A DNA stretch of 64,000 nucleotides. Origin: Eubacteriaceae bacterium (lineage in GTDB: Bacteria > Bacillota > Clostridia > Lachnospirales > Lachnospiraceae). The stretch is from assembly GCA_910574915.1 (NCBI GenBank), contig CAJTCR010000002.1:22859-86858 (forward strand), read 5' to 3'. The notes under the pieces were generated by a model. The model was not told the origin of the DNA. It was given only the letters and a program-made list of their open reading frames with translations, and did not search any database. Position 1 is the stretch's first letter. Each line of letters opens with the position of its first letter. Positions 7,496 through 15,177 of the stretch are shown here, in pieces. The translations under genes were made by a program, and so were the position numbers.

Positions 7496-7586
7496 TGTAT
7501 CTGCGTATGCCGAATTAGATTATCTCGCTTTTCTATCCCTATTTGTATGTCTGTTTTCAGAATATATACAGGGTTTCTTTGCGTGA

Positions 7587-7619
7587 GTCTGTTTTCGGAT
7601 ACGGAAACGGGCTTTTTTT
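7587..7619 (+). terminator. Attenuator terminator ahead of the ABC-F gene
   Basis: GTCTGTTTTC (7587-7596) pairs with GGAAACGGGC (7603-7612) with three or so G-U pairs and a six-base loop, then seven T. It ends 34 bp before the ABC-F start, inside the leader. Such a terminator upstream of a gene implies regulated read-through. Confidence 0.75.
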
Positions 7620-7653
7620 ATTTCTTAAAAAAAGCCGCGGAAAGGAGACGCTT

Positions 7654-9192
7654 ATGCTATCAGTAAAGCATTTGAATATTGTACACAAAAAAGATTTAAA
7701 GACGCTTTTGGAAGATTTTAACCTTGTGCTGAATGACGGCGATAAGGCTGTCATCATTGGTGAAGAAGGAAACGGAAAGTCTACGCTCCTGCAATGGATC
7801 TATGAGCCTGACTTAATCCTTGGTTACTGCGAAGCTTCCGGGGAACGGATACTGGCAAACCAAAAGCCTGGTTACCTGCCGCAGGAGCTTCCGCATTCAG
7901 ACGGCAAAAAAAGCCTGTATGAATATTTTTCCGAAGAACCTCTGTTTTGGGAACATACGCCCAAGGAGCTTGGGCAGCTCGCCGGGAAGTTCTCTCTTGC
8001 CGCGGATTTCTTTTACAGCGACCAGCTTATGGAAACATTGTCAGGCGGTGAAAAGGTAAAGGCACAACTGCTGCGCATACTGCTGGCAAAGCCGGATATT
8101 CTGCTGCTGGATGAGCCGTCAAACGATATTGATCTGGAAACGCTTGCCTGGCTGGAGCGTTTTATTCTGGAATGGAATCGGATCGTTTTATTTATATCTC
8201 ATGATGAAACGCTGATTGAGCACACGGCAAACGTCGTCGTCCATCTCGAACAGCTCCGGCATAAGACAGTGTGCCGTTATACGGCTGCGCGGATGCCTTA
8301 TGAACAGTACCGCAGGGAACGGCTCAGCCAGTTTCAAAATCAGGCGCGTATGGCTGCCAATGACCGCCGGGAAAAAAAGCTGCGGGAAGAAAAATATGCA
8401 CGGATCTACCAAAGTGTCGCTCATGCGCAGGCAAGCATTTCCAGGCAGTGCCCGGCAAAAGCACGCCTGCTAAAGAAAAAAATGCACGCCGTCAAATCTA
8501 TGGAACGGCGTTTTGAGCGTGAGAACCAGACAATGACACAGATGCCTGAGAAAGAAAGCGCGCTGTTTTTTAAGCTTGGAAGCGAGTCTTCGATGCTTCC
8601 GGCGGGAAAAACAGTCGTTGATTACTCCCTGGAAAAGCTCTGCACGCCTGACGGGGAACGGGTGTTGGCAGAAAATATCCGCCTGCACATGCGCGGCGCG
8701 CAAAAGCTGTGCATCGTAGGCACAAACGGCGCCGGAAAAACAACGCTTCTTCATAAGATTGCGGACTGCCTGCTTGCGCGGACAGACCTCCATGTACAGT
8801 ATATGCCGCAAAACTATGAAGAACTGCTAAAGCCTTCGATGACTCCGGTAGATTTTCTGGACGCATCTGGCGACAAAGAAATACGGACAAAAATCCGCAC
8901 ATGCCTAGGTGCGTTAAAATACACCACAGAAGAAATGGATCACACGATCAGCGAGCTTTCCGGCGGACAAAAGGCAAAAATATTTCTGTTAAAAATGAGC
9001 CTTTCCGACGCGGACGTTTTAATCCTGGATGAACCAACCCGCAATTTTTCACCGCTGTCGGGCCCGGTCATCCGCCAACTGCTCAAAGATTTTCCAGGAG
9101 CCATTATCAGCATTTCCCATGACCGTAAGTTTATCCAGGAAGTCTGTGACAAAGTGTTCCTGCTGACCAAAAACGGTCTGGTCGAACAATAA
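7654..9192 (+). CDS. ABC-F family ATPase (ribosome-associated, possible antibiotic protection)
   Basis: A protein of 512 residues with two ATPase domains and no membrane segment. Domain 1 has GEEGNGKSTLL near residue 37, LSGGEKVKAQ and LLLDEPSNDIDLETL. A basic helical linker follows, and domain 2 has GTNGAGKTTLL, LSGGQKAKIF and LDEPTRNFSPLS. ABC-F proteins bind the ribosomal E site and either tune translation or displace antibiotics. The ATG at 7654 follows AAAGGAG; the open frame reaches back to 7543 but that part is leader. The leader has a promoter, a possible leader peptide, a nested hairpin and a terminator, an arrangement typical of drug-inducible resistance ABC-F genes such as vmlR and lsa types. 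That it gives resistance is inference. A divergent TetR gene lies upstream and the next gene converges. Confidence 0.88.
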   Translation: MLSVKHLNIVHKKDLKTLLEDFNLVLNDGDKAVIIGEEGNGKSTLLQWIYEPDLILGYCEASGERILANQKPGYLPQELPHSDGKKSLYEYFSEEPLFWEHTPKELGQLAGKFSLAADFFYSDQLMETLSGGEKVKAQLLRILLAKPDILLLDEPSNDIDLETLAWLERFILEWNRIVLFISHDETLIEHTANVVVHLEQLRHKTVCRYTAARMPYEQYRRERLSQFQNQARMAANDRREKKLREEKYARIYQSVAHAQASISRQCPAKARLLKKKMHAVKSMERRFERENQTMTQMPEKESALFFKLGSESSMLPAGKTVVDYSLEKLCTPDGERVLAENIRLHMRGAQKLCIVGTNGAGKTTLLHKIADCLLARTDLHVQYMPQNYEELLKPSMTPVDFLDASGDKEIRTKIRTCLGALKYTTEEMDHTISELSGGQKAKIFLLKMSLSDADVLILDEPTRNFSPLSGPVIRQLLKDFPGAIISISHDRKFIQEVCDKVFLLTKNGLVEQ

Positions 9193-9207
9193 AAACAAAC
9201 CGCACGC

Positions 9208-9660
9208 TTATGGATGCTCTTTCCTATACGCTTCCATAATCTGCGCCGCTATCGCTATCATTTCCGGGCAGGGGCGTTTTTTATAATACTCCTCTGTCCG
9301 TGCACTTGGTACGGGGCTTTGGTCTTTTCCTTCCAGCCCAAGCAGCTCCCGGCAGACGATAGAGCCTGTCTGGGCACGAAACTGTGCGGCAAGCTCCTGG
9401 ATTCTGGCATAATGCTCCTTTTTCGCCTGCATATCCTTCGGGTCGTCATAACCATACAATGCCCCCGCCACAAAAAACATCCCACTGACGGCACCGCACA
9501 CTTCACGCAGCCTGCCCATTCCACCGCCAAACGAAGACACCATCCGCAGCAGCTTTGTTTTTTCAATCCCGATCTCATCACAAAACGCCAGTGCAATCGA
9601 CTGGGCGCAGTTGTACCCTTCCTTAAAATATGTTTTTGCCAGTTCACCTTTTAACGACAT
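9208..9660 (-). CDS. C_GCAxxG_C_C family protein
   Basis: A protein of 150 residues. It carries the family cysteines: EGYNCAQS near residue 17, REVCGAVSGMFFVAGAL near residue 60 (the C-GCAxxG motif, here CGAVSG), IVCRELL near residue 107 and RPCPEM near residue 130. The family is widespread in anaerobes. It is predicted to be redox-active or metal-binding, and its exact function is unknown. The ATG at 9660 follows GAAAGGA. The gene converges on the ABC-F gene with only 15 bp between stops, and its promoter must lie in the 43 bp before the AAA/nuclease gene ends or further upstream in that transcript. Confidence 0.85.
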   Translation of the reverse strand: MSLKGELAKTYFKEGYNCAQSIALAFCDEIGIEKTKLLRMVSSFGGGMGRLREVCGAVSGMFFVAGALYGYDDPKDMQAKKEHYARIQELAAQFRAQTGSIVCRELLGLEGKDQSPVPSARTEEYYKKRPCPEMIAIAAQIMEAYRKEHP

Positions 9661-9703
9661 TCTTTTTCATCCTTTCTATATTTATCTGTATTTTTATAAT
9701 GCT

Positions 9704-11428
9704 TTATCTTTTTACTAGTTTCTCCGCCATTTCCAGATCTCCCCCGTCAATGAACACTTCTTTTCCACGAAAAGCGAACCCGTAAATTCGGATGTTCTCC
9801 TGGCTGCACTTTTTATGTAATGCAGCAGCATATTTTTTATCTAAAATCTGCCGAATCGCCGAATGTACCGTTTCCTCAAGATTTTGTTCCGTCTCTGGAT
9901 CTAATGCCTTAAATTCAAGGATGATACCATCGTCTATCTTGGGATGATATGGTTCCAAAAGCACATCATACCTGCCATTTCCACTCTCCCGATTTGATGT
10001 TACCCTATATAACTCCCGCAAATCCGCAATCATGCCCAGTACAAAACCATGATAAAAATTTTCGGGCTGCTTATAGCGCGAGGATTTTGCTCCCGTGTCA
10101 AAAAAACTAAATGTTTCCATTGCAATATCGTTTAGATACGCATTCATATACTCTTTATCTCCCGCAAGCAATGCTTCTGAAAAATCACCATAACTCAGCC
10201 TGCTATTGGAAAACCATCCAGTAACCATTTCGTCAAATATAAAAAAGATTTCTCTGTTTGTCAACGCCAGCGTATATTGTATTTTTCCTCTCCGGTTTCT
10301 TTCTATTTGTAAAATCTTAAGATAACCGCCTGCCAGCAGCAAACTCCATAGTGCAGATTTTTTATAGTCCAGGCTGCTGAAAATAATTTCCTCATCTATT
10401 TGTGTCAAAAAAGATTTCCCCTGCAAAAGATCTTCTACAATCAGCTTTGTATCAACATCGCTCTGCTGCATCCGCGTGGCAATCAATCGGTTGGAGCTTG
10501 TATTTGCCCAATATGGAGCAAATTGTTTTTCACCTAGAAACTTTATTACAGACCACGGGTTATAAATATGGTCGCAATCCCCAAACCGAAATCCGTCGTA
10601 CCACTGTTTTACCTCCTGCATTTGCCCTTCCATTCCAAACTCATGCAGTGCAGCAAAAACCTCCTGTTCCGTAAAGCCAAATGCCGATGCATATTTTTTG
10701 GAAGTCACCGTGATCACTTCCAGATTATTCAGATCAGAAAAAATCGACTCTTTCCCAACTCTCGTGATGCCCGTCATCATTCCGCGTTCTAAATACGGAT
10801 TCGCTTTAAACGTAAAATTCATAAACTTTCGTATAAACTCAGCCATCTCTTCCCAGTACTTATGAACATAAGCTTCCTGCATGGGTGTATCATACTCATC
10901 CAGTAAAATAATCGTTTTTTTCCCATAATAGTGGTATAAGTATTCCGAAAGCTGATTCATAGATGCACAGACATCTCCAACCGTTCCATCCATATTTAAA
11001 AGCTTCTCAAACATCTCTCTGTCTGGCTGCAAAAAAGAACTGCTTCCCAACAAGTAAACATGCCTGCGATACTCACGTGAAACCAGCCTGCATATATCAT
11101 AGTAAGCCTCGTCATAATGACTCGCCTTTACACCCGCAAAGCTTAAAAAAATAGTGGGATAGGCTCCTTGCAGCTCTCTATATGTTTCGTTTTTCCAAAT
11201 ATTCAGGTTTTTAAATAAACGGCTCCTCCCTGCATGTCTGACCGAAAAAAAATATTCCAGCATACTCATGGTAAGCGTTTTACCAAATCTTCTTGGACGG
11301 GTAATTAATGTAACGTCATCTTTGTATTCCCACCACTCTTTTATAAAATCGGTTTTGTCCACATAAAAACAATGTTCCTCAATGACTTTGCTAAAATCCT
11401 GCACGCCAACTGCAACCGTTCTTGCCAT
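9704..11428 (-). CDS. AAA-ATPase-like protein with C-terminal PD-(D/E)XK nuclease domain
   Basis: A protein of about 574 residues. The N-terminal ATPase domain has the P-loop RPRRFGKTLT near residue 45 and a Walker B ILLDEYD near residue 185. The C-terminal domain has GRYDVLLEP and IILEFKALD, the acidic and ExK parts of a PD-(D/E)XK fold. This pairing (AAA-ATPase_like plus PDDEXK_9) is abundant in multiple copies in Lachnospiraceae and Bacteroidetes. Its role is not established; mobile-element or defence roles have been suggested. I chose the ATG at 11428, after AAAGAGAG. The open frame runs another 90 bp upstream. It sits where spoVAD would be expected after spoVAC, so it may have inserted there. 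Confidence 0.85.
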   Translation of the reverse strand: MARTVAVGVQDFSKVIEEHCFYVDKTDFIKEWWEYKDDVTLITRPRRFGKTLTMSMLEYFFSVRHAGRSRLFKNLNIWKNETYRELQGAYPTIFLSFAGVKASHYDEAYYDICRLVSREYRRHVYLLGSSSFLQPDREMFEKLLNMDGTVGDVCASMNQLSEYLYHYYGKKTIILLDEYDTPMQEAYVHKYWEEMAEFIRKFMNFTFKANPYLERGMMTGITRVGKESIFSDLNNLEVITVTSKKYASAFGFTEQEVFAALHEFGMEGQMQEVKQWYDGFRFGDCDHIYNPWSVIKFLGEKQFAPYWANTSSNRLIATRMQQSDVDTKLIVEDLLQGKSFLTQIDEEIIFSSLDYKKSALWSLLLAGGYLKILQIERNRRGKIQYTLALTNREIFFIFDEMVTGWFSNSRLSYGDFSEALLAGDKEYMNAYLNDIAMETFSFFDTGAKSSRYKQPENFYHGFVLGMIADLRELYRVTSNRESGNGRYDVLLEPYHPKIDDGIILEFKALDPETEQNLEETVHSAIRQILDKKYAAALHKKCSQENIRIYGFAFRGKEVFIDGGDLEMAEKLVKR

Positions 11429-11537
11429 ATACTCTCTTTCCCCCTTCCTGTCACGCCATTCGCCAACACCTGAAAATCCCGAGGACGCCTGCAAAGCAAC
11501 GATCCCCGGGTCAAACACAGATGCATCAACAGCAGCA

Positions 11538-12011
11538 TTAAAGGATTCCCATTAGTTTCAAGATCCAGTAAATCAGCCCCAGCGCCCAACTGGTAAAAAT
11601 CCCAAACAGAATCACCGGCCCTGCAATCGTAAAAATCTTTGCGCCGATCCCGAATACCTGCCCTTCTTTTTGGAATTCGATCGCTGGTGCCGCCACGCTG
11701 TTTGCAAATCCGGTAATCGGCACAAGCGCGCCTGCACCACCCCATTTTGCAAACGAAGGATAAATGTTAAGCCCTGTCAATACAATGCTCAGGCAGATCA
11801 GTGTCAGGCTGCACCAGCTTCCTGCCGTATCTTTGTCAAGCCCCATATTCTTGGCAATATTTAAAATCACCTGCCCGATAATGCATATGATCCCTCCAAC
11901 AAGAAACGCCCGGCACATCGCCCACGCAAGATTCCTCGTCGGCGTCACCTGCTTGACATACTCGTTGTATTCCTGCTGCTGCCGCTGTTTTTCTTCCTCT
12001 TTCATATCCAT
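11538..12011 (-). CDS. spoVAC: Stage V sporulation protein AC
   Basis: A protein of 157 residues with a charged N-terminus and about four membrane segments. It contains VTPTRNLAWAMCRAFLVGG, WGGAGALVPITGFANS and GAKIFTIAGPVILFG, which are characteristic of SpoVAC. SpoVAC is part of the inner spore membrane channel for dipicolinic acid uptake and release and acts as a mechanosensitive channel in germination. In most spore formers spoVAC, spoVAD and spoVAE are adjacent. Here the next gene downstream is the AAA/nuclease gene and neither partner is in the window. The ATG at 12011 is internal to a run of possible starts (MDMKEEE). Confidence 0.9.
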   Translation of the reverse strand: MDMKEEEKQRQQQEYNEYVKQVTPTRNLAWAMCRAFLVGGIICIIGQVILNIAKNMGLDKDTAGSWCSLTLICLSIVLTGLNIYPSFAKWGGAGALVPITGFANSVAAPAIEFQKEGQVFGIGAKIFTIAGPVILFGIFTSWALGLIYWILKLMGIL

Positions 12012-12092
12012 CAGCTCCTGTTGTTTTTATTTTAAATGCTGCTATTTCTAGGATAAACAGCCAGCCGTAAAATATACTGTAAAATCTTTACT

Positions 12093-12797
12093 CTATTCAC
12101 AATTTTTTTTAACATCCAGCAAGTCCTTCACTACCTCGCCCGCAAGCACAAGCCCTGCCGCCGCGGGCACGAACGCAGTGCTGCCCGGAACAGATCCTGC
12201 AACCAACGGCTGCAACGGAGGTTCTTTGGAATACACGACCTTTAATTTTTTAATTCCCCGCTTTTTCAGTTCCCTGCGCATCACCCTTGCCAGAGGGCAG
12301 ACAGACGTCTCATACAGGTCTGCCGCCTGAAACATCGCGGGATTCATTTTATTGCCAGCCCCCATCGAGCTGATCACAGGCGTTCCCGCCGCCTGCGCCT
12401 GTTCTATCAGCGCGATCTTTCCGGTTACAGTATCAATCGCATCCACAATATAATCATACCTGGCAAAATCAAACTGTCCGGCGGTATCCGGCATGTAAAA
12501 TACTTTATAAGCATTCACCTGCGCCTTTGGATTGATATCCAAAATCCGCTCCTTTGCCACATCCACTTTGTATTTTCCAAGCGTGCTGTGCAGCGCAAAA
12601 ATCTGTCGGTTCAGATTGGTAACGCTCACCGAGTCATGGTCAATCAAGTCCAGCGTGCCAATGCCGCTGCGCGCCAGCGCCTCCGCCACAAACCCGCCGA
12701 CACCGCCGACGCCAAATATCGCTACACGGGCAGCGGCAAGGCGCCTGGTTCCTTCAGTTCCTATTAATAATTCGGTTCTTGCAAACTGATTTAACAT
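12093..12797 (-). CDS. tcdA: tRNA threonylcarbamoyladenosine dehydratase
   Basis: A protein of 234 residues of the ThiF/E1-like superfamily. The Rossmann nucleotide motif is GVGGVGGFVAEALARSGIG near residue 29, followed by DHDSVSVTNLNRQ and DAIDTVTGK. The family cysteine region is YETSVCPLARVMRREL. TcdA (CsdL) uses ATP to cyclise t6A at tRNA position 37 to ct6A. The length and the missing C-terminal ubiquitin-like partner domain fit TcdA rather than MoeB or ThiF, and no moaD or thiS gene is nearby. The ATG at 12797 follows GAGGA. It lies 46 bp after the GNAT gene in the same direction. Confidence 0.88.
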   Translation of the reverse strand: MLNQFARTELLIGTEGTRRLAAARVAIFGVGGVGGFVAEALARSGIGTLDLIDHDSVSVTNLNRQIFALHSTLGKYKVDVAKERILDINPKAQVNAYKVFYMPDTAGQFDFARYDYIVDAIDTVTGKIALIEQAQAAGTPVISSMGAGNKMNPAMFQAADLYETSVCPLARVMRRELKKRGIKKLKVVYSKEPPLQPLVAGSVPGSTAFVPAAAGLVLAGEVVKDLLDVKKNCE

Positions 12798-12843
12798 TTT
12801 TTATCCTCATTGATTCTTGTTTTGTATCAATAGATGTTGGCAT

Positions 12844-13716
12844 TCAGTCAAGCGTCAGATTCAAATACCCCTGCACATCCAAAAGCCCATAGCTCATACC
12901 TGTCAGGCATTCGCGGACTGTCGTTACTGTCTTCCTTACAACCGTGACCCTGCTGCACTGTTTCGCGATCCGAGGCAGAAAATACTGCTCTAACTCCTGC
13001 GCCGTCAGCGTCGTTTCTGTCACAATGATATCCTGTGTTTCCCGATAGCAGAGCAAAATCTCTTCCCTGCCGTCCACAGGCAGCACATACGCCCCGCCGC
13101 CGCTGCCGCGATGCTGCGTAACCGCAAACGCCACATGGCGCAGCGGCCAGCTTACATAGCCTTTTTTCAGAAAACGCGCATTGCGTATTGCGCAATACCG
13201 CTCTGCCTGCACCGGCTTAAACAAAGAACCTGCCAGTAAATCCATGTGTGTTTCTGAAAGCTCCGCCGCCTGTAGATCATATTTTTCTGTTTGTAGCGTA
13301 AGCTCTGTTTTGTCCAGGTAAAAATTGCAGGAAAATCCAAGCGGCTCGTAAAATCCGCCTATCAGCCCCTCTTCTGCCGGCTCCGCGATCAGCGGCGCGC
13401 CATATGCCTCATAAGCCCTGTGCAGCAGTGCTGCCGCGATACCCCTGCCGCGGTACTGCGGGTAGACAGCAAGCGCGTATACATAGCGGATCTCCTGCCA
13501 GCGCAGCCCTTTGGATGCCGCATCCTCCAATGCGATTTTTCCAGGAAGAAAAAAGGATGCTCCTGCAAGCACCCCGTTTTCCTCCTCCAGCAATACATGC
13601 GCATCCTCGTACATTGCGTCAAAAAATGCGTCAATATAAGCATCCTCGTCCGCAAAACATTCCTTCCAGAGTGCTTTTAACTCTGGAAGGTCGGTGATCT
13701 TTCCAAATCGAATCAT
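12844..13716 (-). CDS. GNAT-family N-acetyltransferase
   Basis: A protein of 290 residues. The N-terminal half is a GNAT domain: VYALAVYPQYRGRGIAAALL near residues 78-97 is the acetyl-CoA loop. The C-terminal half has no motif I recognise but resembles the sterol-carrier-like tails of longer GNAT proteins. The substrate is unknown. Its ATG overlaps the TGA of the DUF2156 gene (ATGA), so the two are translationally coupled, and GNAT plus DUF2156 pairs recur in related bacteria. Confidence 0.8.
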   Translation of the reverse strand: MIRFGKITDLPELKALWKECFADEDAYIDAFFDAMYEDAHVLLEEENGVLAGASFFLPGKIALEDAASKGLRWQEIRYVYALAVYPQYRGRGIAAALLHRAYEAYGAPLIAEPAEEGLIGGFYEPLGFSCNFYLDKTELTLQTEKYDLQAAELSETHMDLLAGSLFKPVQAERYCAIRNARFLKKGYVSWPLRHVAFAVTQHRGSGGGAYVLPVDGREEILLCYRETQDIIVTETTLTAQELEQYFLPRIAKQCSRVTVVRKTVTTVRECLTGMSYGLLDVQGYLNLTLD

Positions 13717-14603
13717 AAATGAAACCTCGCCTGATATTTTTCCACTAAATGTACCGGCTGGTAGGACAGCTTTGCCTTGCGAAGCCCCTCGTCGCCAGTA
13801 TCCTCTTCCCGGTTTACATACGCATAATCCTGGCAGTGATGCAGCACGAACTGCTGGTTAATCATCGGATAGGCGCCCTGCACACTGGCAAGCGCTTTTT
13901 CAATATGCACGACATACGTATCCGTATTTAACGGCTCCCCGATGGAAAATGCTACCAGCCTGCCGCCTTTGTACAGCATTCCGCCGTCCAGCACCAGCTC
14001 AGCCAGGTTGCGCAGCGCAATGCGGTTAATATGCAGCTCGTTTTCCATCTCATCGTTCCAGTGTTCCGCCTCTGCCTCCTTCCACAGATCCAGCAGGCGC
14101 ATACACTCCCCTGCGTCCTCCGGCATCATATCGCGGTACATCCAGTTGTTGTCGTCTTTAAACCGTGCGATATGATTGCGCTTTCCGTGCAGCTTTCTGC
14201 CGGAAAGCGTGGACAGCTTTTCGGTACTGTATACATAATCATAATCGTCCCTGTTCGTTTCGACGGTATACCTGCCTGGATAGTTCTGTTCAAGCCACGC
14301 CAGGTCGCTTTGCATCAGCGTGCTGAGCACAAGCTCCTGCCCCTTTGCCTGTTCTTCGGCAAGCATCGTATCCAGTGCACCCTTTCTGTTTCCGGCACCG
14401 ATTGGAATCGTATAACAGTATTCCTTTTGATTCTGGAACTGAAAGATCAGGCAGCCCTGCTCTTTTGCCATCTTCACGCCGTAAATATCACTCCACAAAA
14501 AATTATTCGCAAAGGAATATTCACACGCCTGCCTGTCATCCTCCAGCATCCGGTGGGTTACCCACTCACGGTCGCGCAATGACAGGCTATAAAAATCGAT
14601 CAT
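13713..14603 (-). CDS. DUF2156 protein (GNAT-like, lysyl-phosphatidylglycerol synthase C-terminal type)
   Basis: A protein of about 296 residues, soluble. It begins MIDFYSLSLRDREWV and contains YSTEKLSTLSGRKLHGKRNH and an AFSIGEPLN segment followed by VHIEKALASVQGAYPMINQQF, marks of the DUF2156 fold (two fused GNAT-like domains). Relatives use charged tRNA to add amino acids to lipids, but the soluble stand-alone form has no confirmed substrate. I chose the ATG at 14603, which follows GGGAG; a start at 14627 would precede the ribosome site. It is coupled to the GNAT gene and lies 60 bp after ilvN. Confidence 0.82.
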   Translation of the reverse strand: MIDFYSLSLRDREWVTHRMLEDDRQACEYSFANNFLWSDIYGVKMAKEQGCLIFQFQNQKEYCYTIPIGAGNRKGALDTMLAEEQAKGQELVLSTLMQSDLAWLEQNYPGRYTVETNRDDYDYVYSTEKLSTLSGRKLHGKRNHIARFKDDNNWMYRDMMPEDAGECMRLLDLWKEAEAEHWNDEMENELHINRIALRNLAELVLDGGMLYKGGRLVAFSIGEPLNTDTYVVHIEKALASVQGAYPMINQQFVLHHCQDYAYVNREEDTGDEGLRKAKLSYQPVHLVEKYQARFHL

Positions 14604-14663
14604 AAAAATTCTCCCTTGTTTTTCCACTCCTGGTTCTGTCCGCTGTGCCCGGCAAACGGGCGG

Positions 14664-15161
14664 CTATCTGCACGACGTACTGATTGCCTCTATTGCAACC
14701 GCTCCGCCGCGCACGATCTCGATATTGCGGAATTTTGCTTTCAGCAGCTCGATCAGCTCGTTGTTCCTGCGCTCGGTCAGCTTGCATTCCAGCATTACAC
14801 TGTCTTTTCCGATATCCGTCACTTCCACGCTGAACACTTCTGCAATGCGGAACACTTCATCGATCTGGCTGGATTTTAAGTCTTTTACTTTTGCAAATAA
14901 AATCTCCTTCATATGGATCGGCACATTGGTCAGGTCTATGACCTTAATTACCTCTACCATACGGTTTAGCTGCTTTTTGATCTGCTCAAACGTAATATCG
15001 TCGCTCATAACGCAGATCGTCATACGGGAAACCGTTGCATCCTCCGTCGTACCGACGGTCAGGCTTTGCAGATTATAGGATTTACCGGAAAAAAGCCCCG
15101 ATACCTTCGCCAGCACGCCTACCTGGTTTTCTACATACAAAGCGATCCATCTGTTTTTCAT
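14664..15161 (-). CDS. ilvN: Acetolactate synthase small (regulatory) subunit
   Basis: A protein of 165 residues, normal for IlvN. An N-terminal ACT domain opens with IALYVENQVGVLAKVSGLFSG and includes YNLQSLTVG; a C-terminal domain contains VEVTDIGKDSVMLE and ends near the NIEIVRGGAVAIE segment. It binds valine for feedback control and raises the activity of the large subunit. The ATG follows GGGAGGGAG. It is 16 bp after the second ilvB gene, so the pair forms a standard holoenzyme operon. Confidence 0.93.
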   Translation of the reverse strand: MKNRWIALYVENQVGVLAKVSGLFSGKSYNLQSLTVGTTEDATVSRMTICVMSDDITFEQIKKQLNRMVEVIKVIDLTNVPIHMKEILFAKVKDLKSSQIDEVFRIAEVFSVEVTDIGKDSVMLECKLTERRNNELIELLKAKFRNIEIVRGGAVAIEAISTSCR

Positions 15162-15177
15162 CTGTTCTCCCTCCCGC

